NCBI GenBank assembly: GCA_025362395.1
Contig: JANYGK010000110.1
Location: 1-64,000 of the forward strand
DNA: 64,000 bases
Direction of reading: 5' to 3'
Source: Bacteroidota bacterium
Lineage (GTDB): Bacteria > Bacteroidota > Bacteroidia > B-17B0 > Aurantibacillaceae
The stretch's first letter is position 1; the number at the start of each line of letters is the position of its first letter. A program made the position numbers and the translations under genes. Under the pieces are notes generated by a model. The model was not told the origin of the DNA. It saw nothing but the letters and a program-made list of their open reading frames with translations, and searched no databases. Shown here in pieces: positions 53,059 to 61,366 of this stretch.

Positions 53059-53655
53059 TTAATCTGTTTCATTAAACTGAAAATAAAGAATTCCTGTCCA
53101 TGCATCCAATCCCAATTGTTCTTTCCAATTATCTTTTAAATCAATGATCCAGCCATACAGTTTCAGAAATCTTTCGTCAGTTGTTTTAAATAATTGATCT
53201 GCCGTTATTTTAAAGTTTTTTAAATTTTCTATATCTTCTCCCAGCCATTGATAGTCTTCACGTGCATACGCATTAGTACGTTCAAGGCCTCCGGTATCTA
53301 AATAATTTCCTTCTTTATCTGTGTGGAGCGCATAAACTTCTCCGTTTTCAAGCAGAATTTCTTCGGCATCAATCGCATCTAAAAATTCTTTTGTTTTTAG
53401 TACTTCCAATCTAAACTCCTCACGACCTTTTATTTGATCGGATAATATTAAAAAATCTAACAAATCATACAACCCTTTTTTTCCTTTATTGAAATTTGCT
53501 TTAATACCAACTGCTTTATCATACAGGTCAGAGTCTGTTACCCTGTTTTCGTAAGCCGCCAAAACCCTGAATGCATAAGGGATTTTGTAGGGGTACTCTC
53601 CCATACTTATGTGCTTATTGTTTTTAAGTCCGTAAATATAACTTCTGTTTGCCAT
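53059..53655 (-). CDS. Uncharacterised cytoplasmic protein (DUF7822-like)
   Basis: The 198-residue protein has no signal or membrane segment. It starts MANRSYIYGLKNNKHISMGEYPYKIPYAF (here cited by its first residues only up to YIYGL) and is rich in Asp/Glu/Tyr, with a C-terminal Trp-containing helix (LYGWIIDLKDNWKEQLGLDA). Layout recalls small immunity-type or DUF7822 proteins, a weak resemblance. It is cotranscribed with ispF but its function is unknown. Confidence 0.72.
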   Translation of the reverse strand: MANRSYIYGLKNNKHISMGEYPYKIPYAFRVLAAYENRVTDSDLYDKAVGIKANFNKGKKGLYDLLDFLILSDQIKGREEFRLEVLKTKEFLDAIDAEEILLENGEVYALHTDKEGNYLDTGGLERTNAYAREDYQWLGEDIENLKNFKITADQLFKTTDERFLKLYGWIIDLKDNWKEQLGLDAWTGILYFQFNETD

Positions 53656-53704
53656 GCATTAAGTTTGGATTTATTATAGAGCCGGGTTAACACCGGCCGA
53701 CTTT

Positions 53705-54559
53705 TTATTTGTTTTTCATGTATTCTTCAAAGGAAATTTGTTTCATAAACTCCGGTGAATAAATATAGGTGTAGATCATGTTCGACCATTCCTTATGAGT
53801 TTTACCGTTATGTAAAATTGCTGAATCAAACGGTTTACTGAAATGAATTTTAATCGTGTCCTTTCTTGCCCTGAACATTTCATCAGGCAAAAACAACATT
53901 TCAATATTTACTTTAATACCGATCCATTTACGGAAATTAGCGAACTTGTAAAAGAATTTTGAATTTTCGCCTTCAATAAAAACAGGCTGTATCATTCGGT
54001 TATGATCAATTGCCTGAGTAACAAAACTTTTTTTCCATTCTAAGTCTCTTACCAATCCGGCTTGTTTTCTTGATACTAAGCCCGCAGGGAAAAACAACAC
54101 AGCGGTTTCAGACATAAATACGTCTTCCATACTCCTTAAGGAGCGCGTAGAGGAGTTTCCTACTTTATTTACGGCAACAAATATTTCGCCGTAGTTTTTA
54201 ATATTGCCTAAAATATCATTCACAAAGAAACGAACATCCGATCTTATTTCTCCAACCGATTTAATGAGCGCCATTCCGTCGAGCCCTCCCAATGGATGGT
54301 TTGCAGCAATAATAACAGTTCCTGTTTTTGGAATAAGGTCGGCATGTTTTGACTCAACATGGGCACCTAATAATTTAAGGCCTTTAGAATTAAACTCTAA
54401 TCCGCGCTCATTTTTTAAAGCCTCCATAGCCGCGTTAATATCATCCTCATGAAGCTTTTTTTTGAGCCAGTTAACAGCAAAGCGGGGAAGCCATTTATAT
54501 AGTTTATAGGCTTTTTCCTTTAAAACCTTCTCTATATCAATAAATTTTGCTTGTTCCAT
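53705..54559 (-). CDS. 1-acyl-glycerol-3-phosphate acyltransferase-like protein
   Basis: The protein of 284 residues shows the PlsC-type acyltransferase block: AANHPLGGLDGMALIKSVG in place of the NHxxxxD motif (His-x5-Asp). VLFFPAGLVSRKQ and the strand MIQPVFIEGENSKFFYK follow. Enzymes of this type acylate lysophosphatidic acid or related lipids at the membrane. The His-to-Asp spacing is one residue longer than in PlsC, seen also in other Bacteroidota relatives. The ATG at 54557-54559 is chosen over 54574, because that one lies inside the promoter -7 box. Confidence 0.82.
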   Translation of the reverse strand: MEQAKFIDIEKVLKEKAYKLYKWLPRFAVNWLKKKLHEDDINAAMEALKNERGLEFNSKGLKLLGAHVESKHADLIPKTGTVIIAANHPLGGLDGMALIKSVGEIRSDVRFFVNDILGNIKNYGEIFVAVNKVGNSSTRSLRSMEDVFMSETAVLFFPAGLVSRKQAGLVRDLEWKKSFVTQAIDHNRMIQPVFIEGENSKFFYKFANFRKWIGIKVNIEMLFLPDEMFRARKDTIKIHFSKPFDSAILHNGKTHKEWSNMIYTYIYSPEFMKQISFEEYMKNK

Positions 54560-54571
54560 AATTAAGGTCGT

Positions 54572-54600
54572 CAAAGATACTATAATTGTTAATATCTCAA
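54572..54600 (-). promoter_or_regulatory. Promoter of the acyltransferase gene
   Basis: On the minus strand TATCTTTG (54572-54579) is an exact -7 match and TTG (54598-54600) is a -33 match with an 18-base spacer. The box ends 12 bases before the ATG at 54559, which decides the start codon. The rest of the 353-base gap up to 54877 shows no open frame or further site I can support. Confidence 0.55.
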
Positions 54601-54876
54601 GTCACTAAAAACCGGAAAAAAAAACAACATCTAAATTTTAATTTTATCACTTTCGCCTATTTAGGGGACTTGTGGGAGTAGTTGAAATTATATGAGTAAC
54701 AATTAAGTAACAAATTCACTTTAAAAGGACCTAAACACAACCTACGGATTGATTAGAGTTATTCTGTATTTATCTAATGTTTTATCAGCCTTTTATACTC
54801 AAAAATATTTCAAAGGATTGCATGACAAGTATAGATGAAATAAACTAAAATAAAATTCAGTTTCTTTTAGTGAAAT

Positions 54877-54912
54877 AAAAAAACCCGCTTTGTAAAAACA
54901 AAGCGGGTTTTT
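54877..54912 (-). terminator. Terminator after the RCC1/LamG giant gene
   Basis: A stem of about 16 pairs with core ACCCGCTTTGT (left arm to 54893, right arm from 54898) and a 4-base loop is flanked by A and T runs. It lies 16 bases past the stop at 54928 on the minus strand. Confidence 0.8.
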
Positions 54913-54927
54913 AATAATTCGTTTTGC

Positions 54928-57900
54928 CTATCTGTTTAAAATAATTCGTTTTGTGGTTTGCGAATTATCTGAAATTATTTTCACAAAATAAATACCATTG
55001 TTTATGCTATCCGTTTTTAAAGCTAAGTTTTTAGTAGTAGCAATTTCTCTTAATACTAATTGACCTAAAGCATCAGTTAATTCAACTTGATATGTTTCGT
55101 TGTTGAAACTTAAAAATTCAATATTAATAACTGAAGATGCAGGATTTGGATATACAATAAATGTACCTTCAAGAGGCTGTGTCAGCATTGAAATACCGGT
55201 ACATAAACTAACATCTTGCATAATGGTAGTTGAGTTAGTGCATCCGTTTGCATCTATTCCGCTTACCGTATAAGTAGTTTGAGTTGTTGGTGTAACTGCA
55301 ATAACAGGAGTTGTTTCTGTTGTACTCCAAGTATAGGTGGTTGCTCCGGTTACTGATAAAGTAGCAGTTTGTCCTATGCAAATTAGGGTGTTACTTGTGC
55401 CGGCTGTTACAACAGGCAATGCTTTTACGGTTACCGAACTTACTGCTGTATTGTTACAACCATTAGCATCTATGCCCGTAACGGTGTAGCTCGCATTTGC
55501 TGTTGGCATTACTACACCTGCTCCGCTTGAATAAGTGTATGTACTTGCACCGCTTGGTATCATTGTAAATGATTGCCCTGCGCAAATAACGCCTGAGTTT
55601 ACAGAAATTACAGGTAATGTATTTACAGTTACAGAACTTGTTGCTGTATTAGCACTCACACAACCAGCAGCACTTGTACCCTTAACGGTATACGTTGAAT
55701 TGGATAGAGGACTAACCGTTGTTGCACCACCTTGCACGGTGTATGTACTTGCTCCGGTTGGTATCATTATGAATGATTGCCCTGTACAAATAGCCCCGGA
55801 GTTTACACTAACGGTTGGATTCGCATTTACCGTTACAGTAGATGTGCTTGTTGCTCCTGCACTACAACCTGTTAAATTACCATTAACACTATAAGTTGTG
55901 TTAACAGTTGGTGTTACTATAATAGTAGGCGTATTAGCACCTGTGTTCCACGTATAAGTAGTAACACCGCTTGCTGTTAATGTAGCAGAGTTTCCCGCAC
56001 ACACGCTTACCGAATTTAAAGCGATGCTTGGTGCCGTGCCCACAGTAATTGTTGCAATTGTTGGTGTACCTACACAACCCGCACTACTTGTACCATTTAC
56101 AGTATAGCTAGTGTTTGATGCCGGGCTTGCGCTTAATACCGGTGTGTTTACACCCGTATTCCAAGTATAAGTTGCTGCCCCACTTGCCGTTAAGCTGCCT
56201 GTAGATCCTGCACAAATGGTTGTTGAAGCAACTGCTATAGTTGGTAAAGCATTTACGGTAACAGAACCGGTTGCAAAATTATCACAACCATTTACATCGG
56301 TACCATATACATTATAAGTTGTTGAACCGGTTGGTGTAACAATAGCTGAACCACTACTATAGGTGTATGTACTTGCACCGCTTGGCGACATAGTAAACGA
56401 TTGACCGTTACAAATTGCGCCGGAGTTAACTACTACATTTGGTAAAGCATTTACGGTAATTGTTTTTACAGATGTATTGGTACAGCCCGTTAATGCTGCC
56501 GTTCCTGTAACCGTATATGCTGTTGTAGTTGTTGGAAAAAATGCTGTTGCATTTGTAACACCACTTGTCCAGGTATAAGTACTAGCACCTGTACCGGTTA
56601 GGGTAGTTGAGTTCCCATTACAAATAACAGAATTAGTAACCGTTGCATTTACTGCCGGAGGAATTAAAGCAGTTGTATATCCATTAACAACGCTACCAGG
56701 TGCTATCCAATTTGAAGTTGTTCCTGCTAAAGCAAAATTTGTAAGGGTTGCTGTATTTGAATTACCGGATGCATCTGACACATTTATTTCTGTTGAATTA
56801 TTTGCTGCATCAAAACCTTGATTAAAATGATAGTTAGCAACTAAAAGAGCTGATATGACCGGAATTTCACAATCTTTATAGGTATTAATTTCACATTGCG
56901 TTCTGGCTACATTCCAAACTCTAACTTCATCAATAGTACCATTAAAATATTCTCCATAATTAGTAGAACCTATCCTCACGTTTGTTGCCGGTACAATATG
57001 TGCGGAGCCGGGTGTATCCGAACCTTTTAAAATACCATCAATAAAAATAAATCGGGTTGTTCCATCAAAGGTTGCTGCAATATGATGCCAATTTCCATCT
57101 ATCAAATTTATTGGTGATGAAGAAACTACAAGATCCGGTCCCCACCAATAGTTTACAATGTTCCCGCTTGCATCTAATCTTAACGCATTTACAGCTCCAC
57201 CGGTACCATAATTACCCCAGCCAACAATACCTAAATTACCCAATGTATTAGGTTTAATTTTAGCTTCAATAGTATAAGCAGAATTTCCAACAGGAATAGC
57301 TGATGGAGTTATAATATCCGCATAATCATCAACACCATCAAAATTAATAGCGGCTGCTACTGTGCACGTATTTACCGTAACACTTGAAACTACATTTATG
57401 GAAGACACACAACCATTAGCATCTGTTCCACTAACACTATATGTGGCATTTGATGTTGGCATTACTACATTCGTTCCGCTTGAATACGTATACGTTGATG
57501 CCCCGCTCGGAACCATGGTAAATGATTGTCCCGAACAAATTGCTCCTGAGTTTACTGAAATTATTGGCAATGCATTAACCGTTACACTGCTAACCGCCGT
57601 ATTAGCACTCACACAACCTAGCGTACTTGTACCCTTAACTGTATAAGTAGTATTAGATAAAGGACTAACTGTTGTAGCGCCGCCCTGCACAGTGTATATA
57701 CTAGCGCCTGTTGGAATAATAGTGAACGAATTACCACTACAAATTGTACCCGAGTTTACTGAAACTGTTGGCGTTGTATTTACTGTTACAGAACTTGTTG
57801 CTGTATTAGCACTCACACAACCTAACGTACTAGTACCTTTTACGGTATAGCTTGTTGTTGATAAGGGACTAACTGTTGTTGCACCACCTTGCACGGTGTA

Positions 57901-60177
57901 TGTACCGGCGCCGGTTGGAATAATAGTGAATGAATTACCACTACAAATTGTACCCGAGTTTACGGCAACTGTTGGTGTTGTATTTACTGTTACAGAACTT
58001 GTTGCTGTATTAGCACTCACGCAACCCGCAGCACTTGTACCTTTAACGGTATATGTTGAATTGGATAAAGGACTAACCGTTGTTGCACCGCCTTGCACAG
58101 TGTATGTACTAGCACCACTTGGAATAATAGTGAACGAATTACCACTACAAATTGTACCCGAGTTTACGGCAACTGTTGGTAAAGCATTTACTGTAATTGT
58201 TTTTACAGCAGTATTGGTGCAACCAAAAGCAGCTGTACCTGTTACTGTGTATGCTACAGTTGTAGTAGGAAAAAATGTTATGGCGTTTGTAACACCACCT
58301 GTCCATGTATACGTAGTAGCACCTGTGCCGGTTAGCGTAGTTGAGCCGCCATTACAAATCACTGAATTTGTAACCGTTGCGTTTACTGCCGGTGCTGCTA
58401 AAGGAGTTGTAAATCCGCTTACAACAGCGCCCGGTGCAAGCCAATTAGAAGCATTACCTGTTAAAGCAAAATTAGTAAGCGCACCGTTATTAGCATTACC
58501 GGAAACATCGGTTAATGATGTGATACTTGTGTTGACAGAAGAAGCAACACCTTGATTAAAATGGTAATTAGCTAATAAGTTTGTTGCGGTAGTTGGTATT
58601 TCACAATTCATAAATGTATTGATTTCGCAGGTTGTGCGAGCTACATCCCATATACGAACTTCATCCATAGAACCTTGAAAAAAATTTGAACTACTTGGTC
58701 CGTATTGGCCTATAGCGATGGCATCATTCGTATATCCCGAATTTGAGATTCCTGAGTTTACAAGTACCCCGTTTTTATATAAACCGGATACCGAAGTAGC
58801 AGAGTTAAAGGTAACGGCTACATGCACCCATTGATTGAGAGGGAAAACCAAAGGATCTTGGATTACCGATCCTCCATTATTAAATGTACTTAATTGCCCG
58901 CCTGAAAGCCAAAAGGCAGCTGAACCTGAACTAATAATATTACCGGAACTTGATGCATTGGCATATATCCACGCCTCTTTGGTGTATGATGAGTTTGGAG
59001 AAATAACAGTTCCAATAGATACATAATCATCTACCCCATCTAAATTAAGTGCTGCACCAACGGCACAGGTTGTAATAACTTGCACAGGCGTTGATTTAGC
59101 AACCAGTGTGCCATCACCCAATTGTCCGCCACCATTACTACCCCAAGCCCAAATAGTACCATCGGTTTTTATGGCAACACCATTAAACGATCCCGCAGAA
59201 GGATAAATCCAATTTGTAGATACACCAATTTGTGTTGGCACATTTCTATTTACCGTTGTACCATCTCCTAATTGGCTCAAATTATTATATCCAAATCCCC
59301 AGAGTGTGCCGTCTGTTTTTGTAGCCAAACTATGTCTGTAAAAGGCAGCAACGGCTTTCCAATTTGTAGCCACACCAATTTGTGTTGGTGCAGCGTTTTG
59401 AGCTACTGCTCCCGAACCTAAAGCTCCTTCGATATTATATCCCCACGACCATAGAGTACCACCTGTTTTTACAGCAACAGAATGAGCCTGACCACAAGCT
59501 ACAACCGACCAGTTAGTAGCTGTACCAATTTGTATTGGAGTTGCTCTCATTAACGTTGTTCCATCTCCTAACTGTCTAATACTATTAGCACCAAAGCCCC
59601 ATAAAGTGCCGTTACTTTGTATAGCCATTGTAAAATCCGAACCTCCAGAGGCCGATTGCCAATTGGTGGCAACGCCTATTTGTGTAAACACGTTTTTATC
59701 GACAGCAGTACCATCGCCTAATTGTGAGTTACTATTTAAGCCGCAAGCCCAAAGGGTACCGTCTGTTTTAATAGCAATGCTGTGATTTTCGCCTGCATTT
59801 ACAAACAACCAGTTATTTGCTACACCTATTTGTGTAGGAACCGATTTATTAACCGTTGTTCCATCGCCTAATTGCCCATTAGTATTTTGACCCCAAGTCC
59901 AAAGTGTGCCATCTGTTTTAATAGCCAAAGAATGGCCACTTCCACAGGCAATACTTTTCCAATTTGTAGCCGTACTTGTTTGTACTGCGGTTGATCTATT
60001 AGTCGTAGTTCCATCGCCCAATTGCCCAATACTATTAAACCCCCAACCCCATAGGGTGCCATTTGTTTTAATTCCGAAAGAGTAACCACCACCCGTGGCT
60101 AGTGTTTGCCAGCATTGGGCAGTTGTTGTAATAGCCGTTGCTATTATAAAATAAGAGAGTAATAGTAGTTTTTTCAT
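54928..60177 (-). CDS. Giant secreted RCC1-propeller/LamG/Ig-repeat protein with T9SS type A sorting domain
   Basis: The 1749-residue protein has a signal peptide (cleavage near ITTTAQ). Residues about 20-370 are seven RCC1-type units (NGTLWGWGFNSIGQLGDGTT and relatives), enough for a closed seven-bladed propeller. Then come LamG-like domain 1 (about 373-590, NLDGVDDYVSIG), five Ig-like units (about 592-936), LamG-like domain 2 (about 940-1175, NFDGVDDYADI), seven Ig-like units (about 1176-1665) and a type A T9SS sorting domain (about 1670-1749: FIVYPNPASSVINIEF, ending KRIILNR). It is thus inferred to be exported and attached at the surface. LamG domains suggest glycan or matrix binding. It is divergent from a two-component system. 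Confidence 0.92.
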   Translation of the reverse strand: MKKLLLLSYFIIATAITTTAQCWQTLATGGGYSFGIKTNGTLWGWGFNSIGQLGDGTTTNRSTAVQTSTATNWKSIACGSGHSLAIKTDGTLWTWGQNTNGQLGDGTTVNKSVPTQIGVANNWLFVNAGENHSIAIKTDGTLWACGLNSNSQLGDGTAVDKNVFTQIGVATNWQSASGGSDFTMAIQSNGTLWGFGANSIRQLGDGTTLMRATPIQIGTATNWSVVACGQAHSVAVKTGGTLWSWGYNIEGALGSGAVAQNAAPTQIGVATNWKAVAAFYRHSLATKTDGTLWGFGYNNLSQLGDGTTVNRNVPTQIGVSTNWIYPSAGSFNGVAIKTDGTIWAWGSNGGGQLGDGTLVAKSTPVQVITTCAVGAALNLDGVDDYVSIGTVISPNSSYTKEAWIYANASSSGNIISSGSAAFWLSGGQLSTFNNGGSVIQDPLVFPLNQWVHVAVTFNSATSVSGLYKNGVLVNSGISNSGYTNDAIAIGQYGPSSSNFFQGSMDEVRIWDVARTTCEINTFMNCEIPTTATNLLANYHFNQGVASSVNTSITSLTDVSGNANNGALTNFALTGNASNWLAPGAVVSGFTTPLAAPAVNATVTNSVICNGGSTTLTGTGATTYTWTGGVTNAITFFPTTTVAYTVTGTAAFGCTNTAVKTITVNALPTVAVNSGTICSGNSFTIIPSGASTYTVQGGATTVSPLSNSTYTVKGTSAAGCVSANTATSSVTVNTTPTVAVNSGTICSGNSFTIIPTGAGTYTVQGGATTVSPLSTTSYTVKGTSTLGCVSANTATSSVTVNTTPTVSVNSGTICSGNSFTIIPTGASIYTVQGGATTVSPLSNTTYTVKGTSTLGCVSANTAVSSVTVNALPIISVNSGAICSGQSFTMVPSGASTYTYSSGTNVVMPTSNATYSVSGTDANGCVSSINVVSSVTVNTCTVAAAINFDGVDDYADIITPSAIPVGNSAYTIEAKIKPNTLGNLGIVGWGNYGTGGAVNALRLDASGNIVNYWWGPDLVVSSSPINLIDGNWHHIAATFDGTTRFIFIDGILKGSDTPGSAHIVPATNVRIGSTNYGEYFNGTIDEVRVWNVARTQCEINTYKDCEIPVISALLVANYHFNQGFDAANNSTEINVSDASGNSNTATLTNFALAGTTSNWIAPGSVVNGYTTALIPPAVNATVTNSVICNGNSTTLTGTGASTYTWTSGVTNATAFFPTTTTAYTVTGTAALTGCTNTSVKTITVNALPNVVVNSGAICNGQSFTMSPSGASTYTYSSGSAIVTPTGSTTYNVYGTDVNGCDNFATGSVTVNALPTIAVASTTICAGSTGSLTASGAATYTWNTGVNTPVLSASPASNTSYTVNGTSSAGCVGTPTIATITVGTAPSIALNSVSVCAGNSATLTASGVTTYTWNTGANTPTIIVTPTVNTTYSVNGNLTGCSAGATSTSTVTVNANPTVSVNSGAICTGQSFIMIPTGASTYTVQGGATTVSPLSNSTYTVKGTSAAGCVSANTATSSVTVNTLPVISVNSGVICAGQSFTMIPSGASTYTYSSGAGVVMPTANASYTVTGIDANGCNNTAVSSVTVKALPVVTAGTSNTLICIGQTATLSVTGATTYTWSTTETTPVIAVTPTTQTTYTVSGIDANGCTNSTTIMQDVSLCTGISMLTQPLEGTFIVYPNPASSVINIEFLSFNNETYQVELTDALGQLVLREIATTKNLALKTDSINNGIYFVKIISDNSQTTKRIILNR
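55200..58400 (-). repeat. Ig-like repeat arrays (5 + 7 units) in the RCC1/LamG gene
   Basis: Units of about 68-75 residues carry the marks VNSGTICSGNSF, STYTVQGGATTVSPLS and TYTVKGTSxxGC. Neighbouring units in 57580-58180 are almost identical in DNA with a 204-base period (the stretch starting at 57781 recurs at 57985). The second LamG-like domain (57370-56650) splits the series into 5 units (57370-58400) and 7 units (55200-56650). Both LamG-like domains are each followed by a unit starting NATVTNSVICNG, suggesting the LamG-plus-array module was duplicated as a block. Confidence 0.8.
59060..60120 (-). repeat. Seven RCC1-type propeller units
   Basis: Seven units of about 50 residues, each with TLWxWGxNxxGQLGDGTT, a PTQIGVATNW strand and a HSLAIKTDG strand, lie in tandem. 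Seven is the blade number of RCC1-fold propellers. Confidence 0.85.
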
Positions 60178-60361
60178 ACGTAAATATTAAAAGTTTAAAT
60201 AGTTTATTATGCCAAAAGTGAATCAATTAAACTCCTTAAAAAAAAATATGGTACGAACAACAGAAATATGTATGCGAACTACCATCCATTTTTAAATACA
60301 TAATTACTCTTTATAAAGTTAAACTTCACTTATTGTTAAGTATATTAGGTGTGTTATAAAT

Positions 60362-60488
60362 AGTGCTTGCAAGAAAACGTCATCTGCGTCGTTCCTTTTT
60401 TGTCTTGAAACCGGTGATTTAGATGAAGTAAACCCCTATTTTCAAGACTTTGAAAACGCCCTGCATCTTACATTTTTTTGCAAGCACT
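60362..60488. repeat. 127-bp imperfect palindrome between the RCC1 gene and the LytTR regulator
   Basis: The outer arms AGTGCTTGCAA (60362-60372) and TTGCAAGCACT (60478-60488) pair perfectly over 11 bases. The inner arms GTCTTGAAA (60402-60410) and TTTCAAGAC (60440-60448) pair over 9. The two pairs are exactly symmetric (offset 40 on each side). Across the 49 bases of each arm about 33 positions match without any gap. The right end is 7 bases before the regulator ATG at 60496. It could be an old hairpin-type insertion or a regulatory stem-loop. The rest of the gap (60178-60361) shows no gene. Confidence 0.7.
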
Positions 60489-60495
60489 CAAAATA

Positions 60496-61233
60496 ATGAG
60501 TTTTATTGCAAACGCTAAGTACTGTATGTTTAAAAATTGTATTGTTTTAATTGTAGAAGATGAGTTGCTTATAGCAGAGCATATTTTACGAACCCTTAAA
60601 CTGGCGGGTTATGCAAATGTAAATACAGCACACACCGTAGATGAAGCTTTAGTAAACATTGAGCTGCTAAAACCACATATTGTACTAACCGATATTATGT
60701 TAGGTACAACTAAAACAGGTGTTGATTTAGGCCAACTGTTATATAACATCTATAAAATACCATTTATATACATTACCTCGCACTCAAGCTCCGAAATGCT
60801 TACTAAAGCAAAGCATACGCACCCAAACGCTTATTTAGTAAAACCATTTAAAAAAGAAGATTTATTAATAGCCATTGAGTTGGCTTTATTTAGTGCTGAA
60901 ATACAAACTAAAACAACAAGCGAAAAAAGTTTAGTAATTAAAGATGGGCACGCCATGGCACAAATACCCATTGATGATATAACCTATTTAGAAGCCGAAG
61001 GGAATTACACCTTATTATACACAAGTAATGGTAAAAAAAAATTGGTTAGAACAGTAATTACTGAGCTTTACCAACAGTTAGCGACCGATGGATTTTTAAA
61101 AATTCACCGTTCGTATGTGGTAAATAAAAAAGCGGTAACAACCTATAAGGCTGCGCAAATTTATATTAATGATATTATACTTCCTGTTGGTCGCACTTTT
61201 AAAGAAAAAATAGATGAAGAGTTTAAAAACTAG
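60496..61233 (+). CDS. LytTR-family response regulator
   Basis: The protein of 245 residues has a receiver domain (VLIVEDELL acidic pair; phosphorylated Asp in IVLTDIMLG; the Lys of YLVKPF) and a C-terminal LytTR DNA-binding domain (about 145-245; IDDITYLEAEGNYTLLY, FLKIHRSYVVNKKAV). LytTR proteins bind pairs of direct repeats and often control surface or extracellular factors. A second in-frame ATG at 60526 (MFKNCIVLIVEDE) fits the family start as well; a TTG at 60478 lies inside the palindrome. It is followed by the TPR histidine kinase and diverges from the RCC1/LamG gene. Confidence 0.9.
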   Translation: MSFIANAKYCMFKNCIVLIVEDELLIAEHILRTLKLAGYANVNTAHTVDEALVNIELLKPHIVLTDIMLGTTKTGVDLGQLLYNIYKIPFIYITSHSSSEMLTKAKHTHPNAYLVKPFKKEDLLIAIELALFSAEIQTKTTSEKSLVIKDGHAMAQIPIDDITYLEAEGNYTLLYTSNGKKKLVRTVITELYQQLATDGFLKIHRSYVVNKKAVTTYKAAQIYINDIILPVGRTFKEKIDEEFKN

Positions 61234-61366
61234 TTTTGCCTAAATTATGCAGTTGGCATACATATTTAAGTAGTTGACACCATTTTATTGTTGATGCACC
61301 AAACATTAGGTTGCTTGCACTTAATTTAAAACCCCGGTAAAGTAAAGCAAACTTAATTGCTCATTA

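Noticed and set aside
53683-53700. GCCGG/CCGGC hairpin as terminator of the acyltransferase gene
   Set aside because: The five-base stem is short and the U-run lies on the plus strand, where no gene ends.
57896-58555. 219-codon open frame on the plus strand opposite the RCC1/LamG gene
   Set aside because: It is antisense to Ig-like repeats, its own protein text is periodic in step with them, and it lacks promoter and start context. The minus-strand gene explains it.
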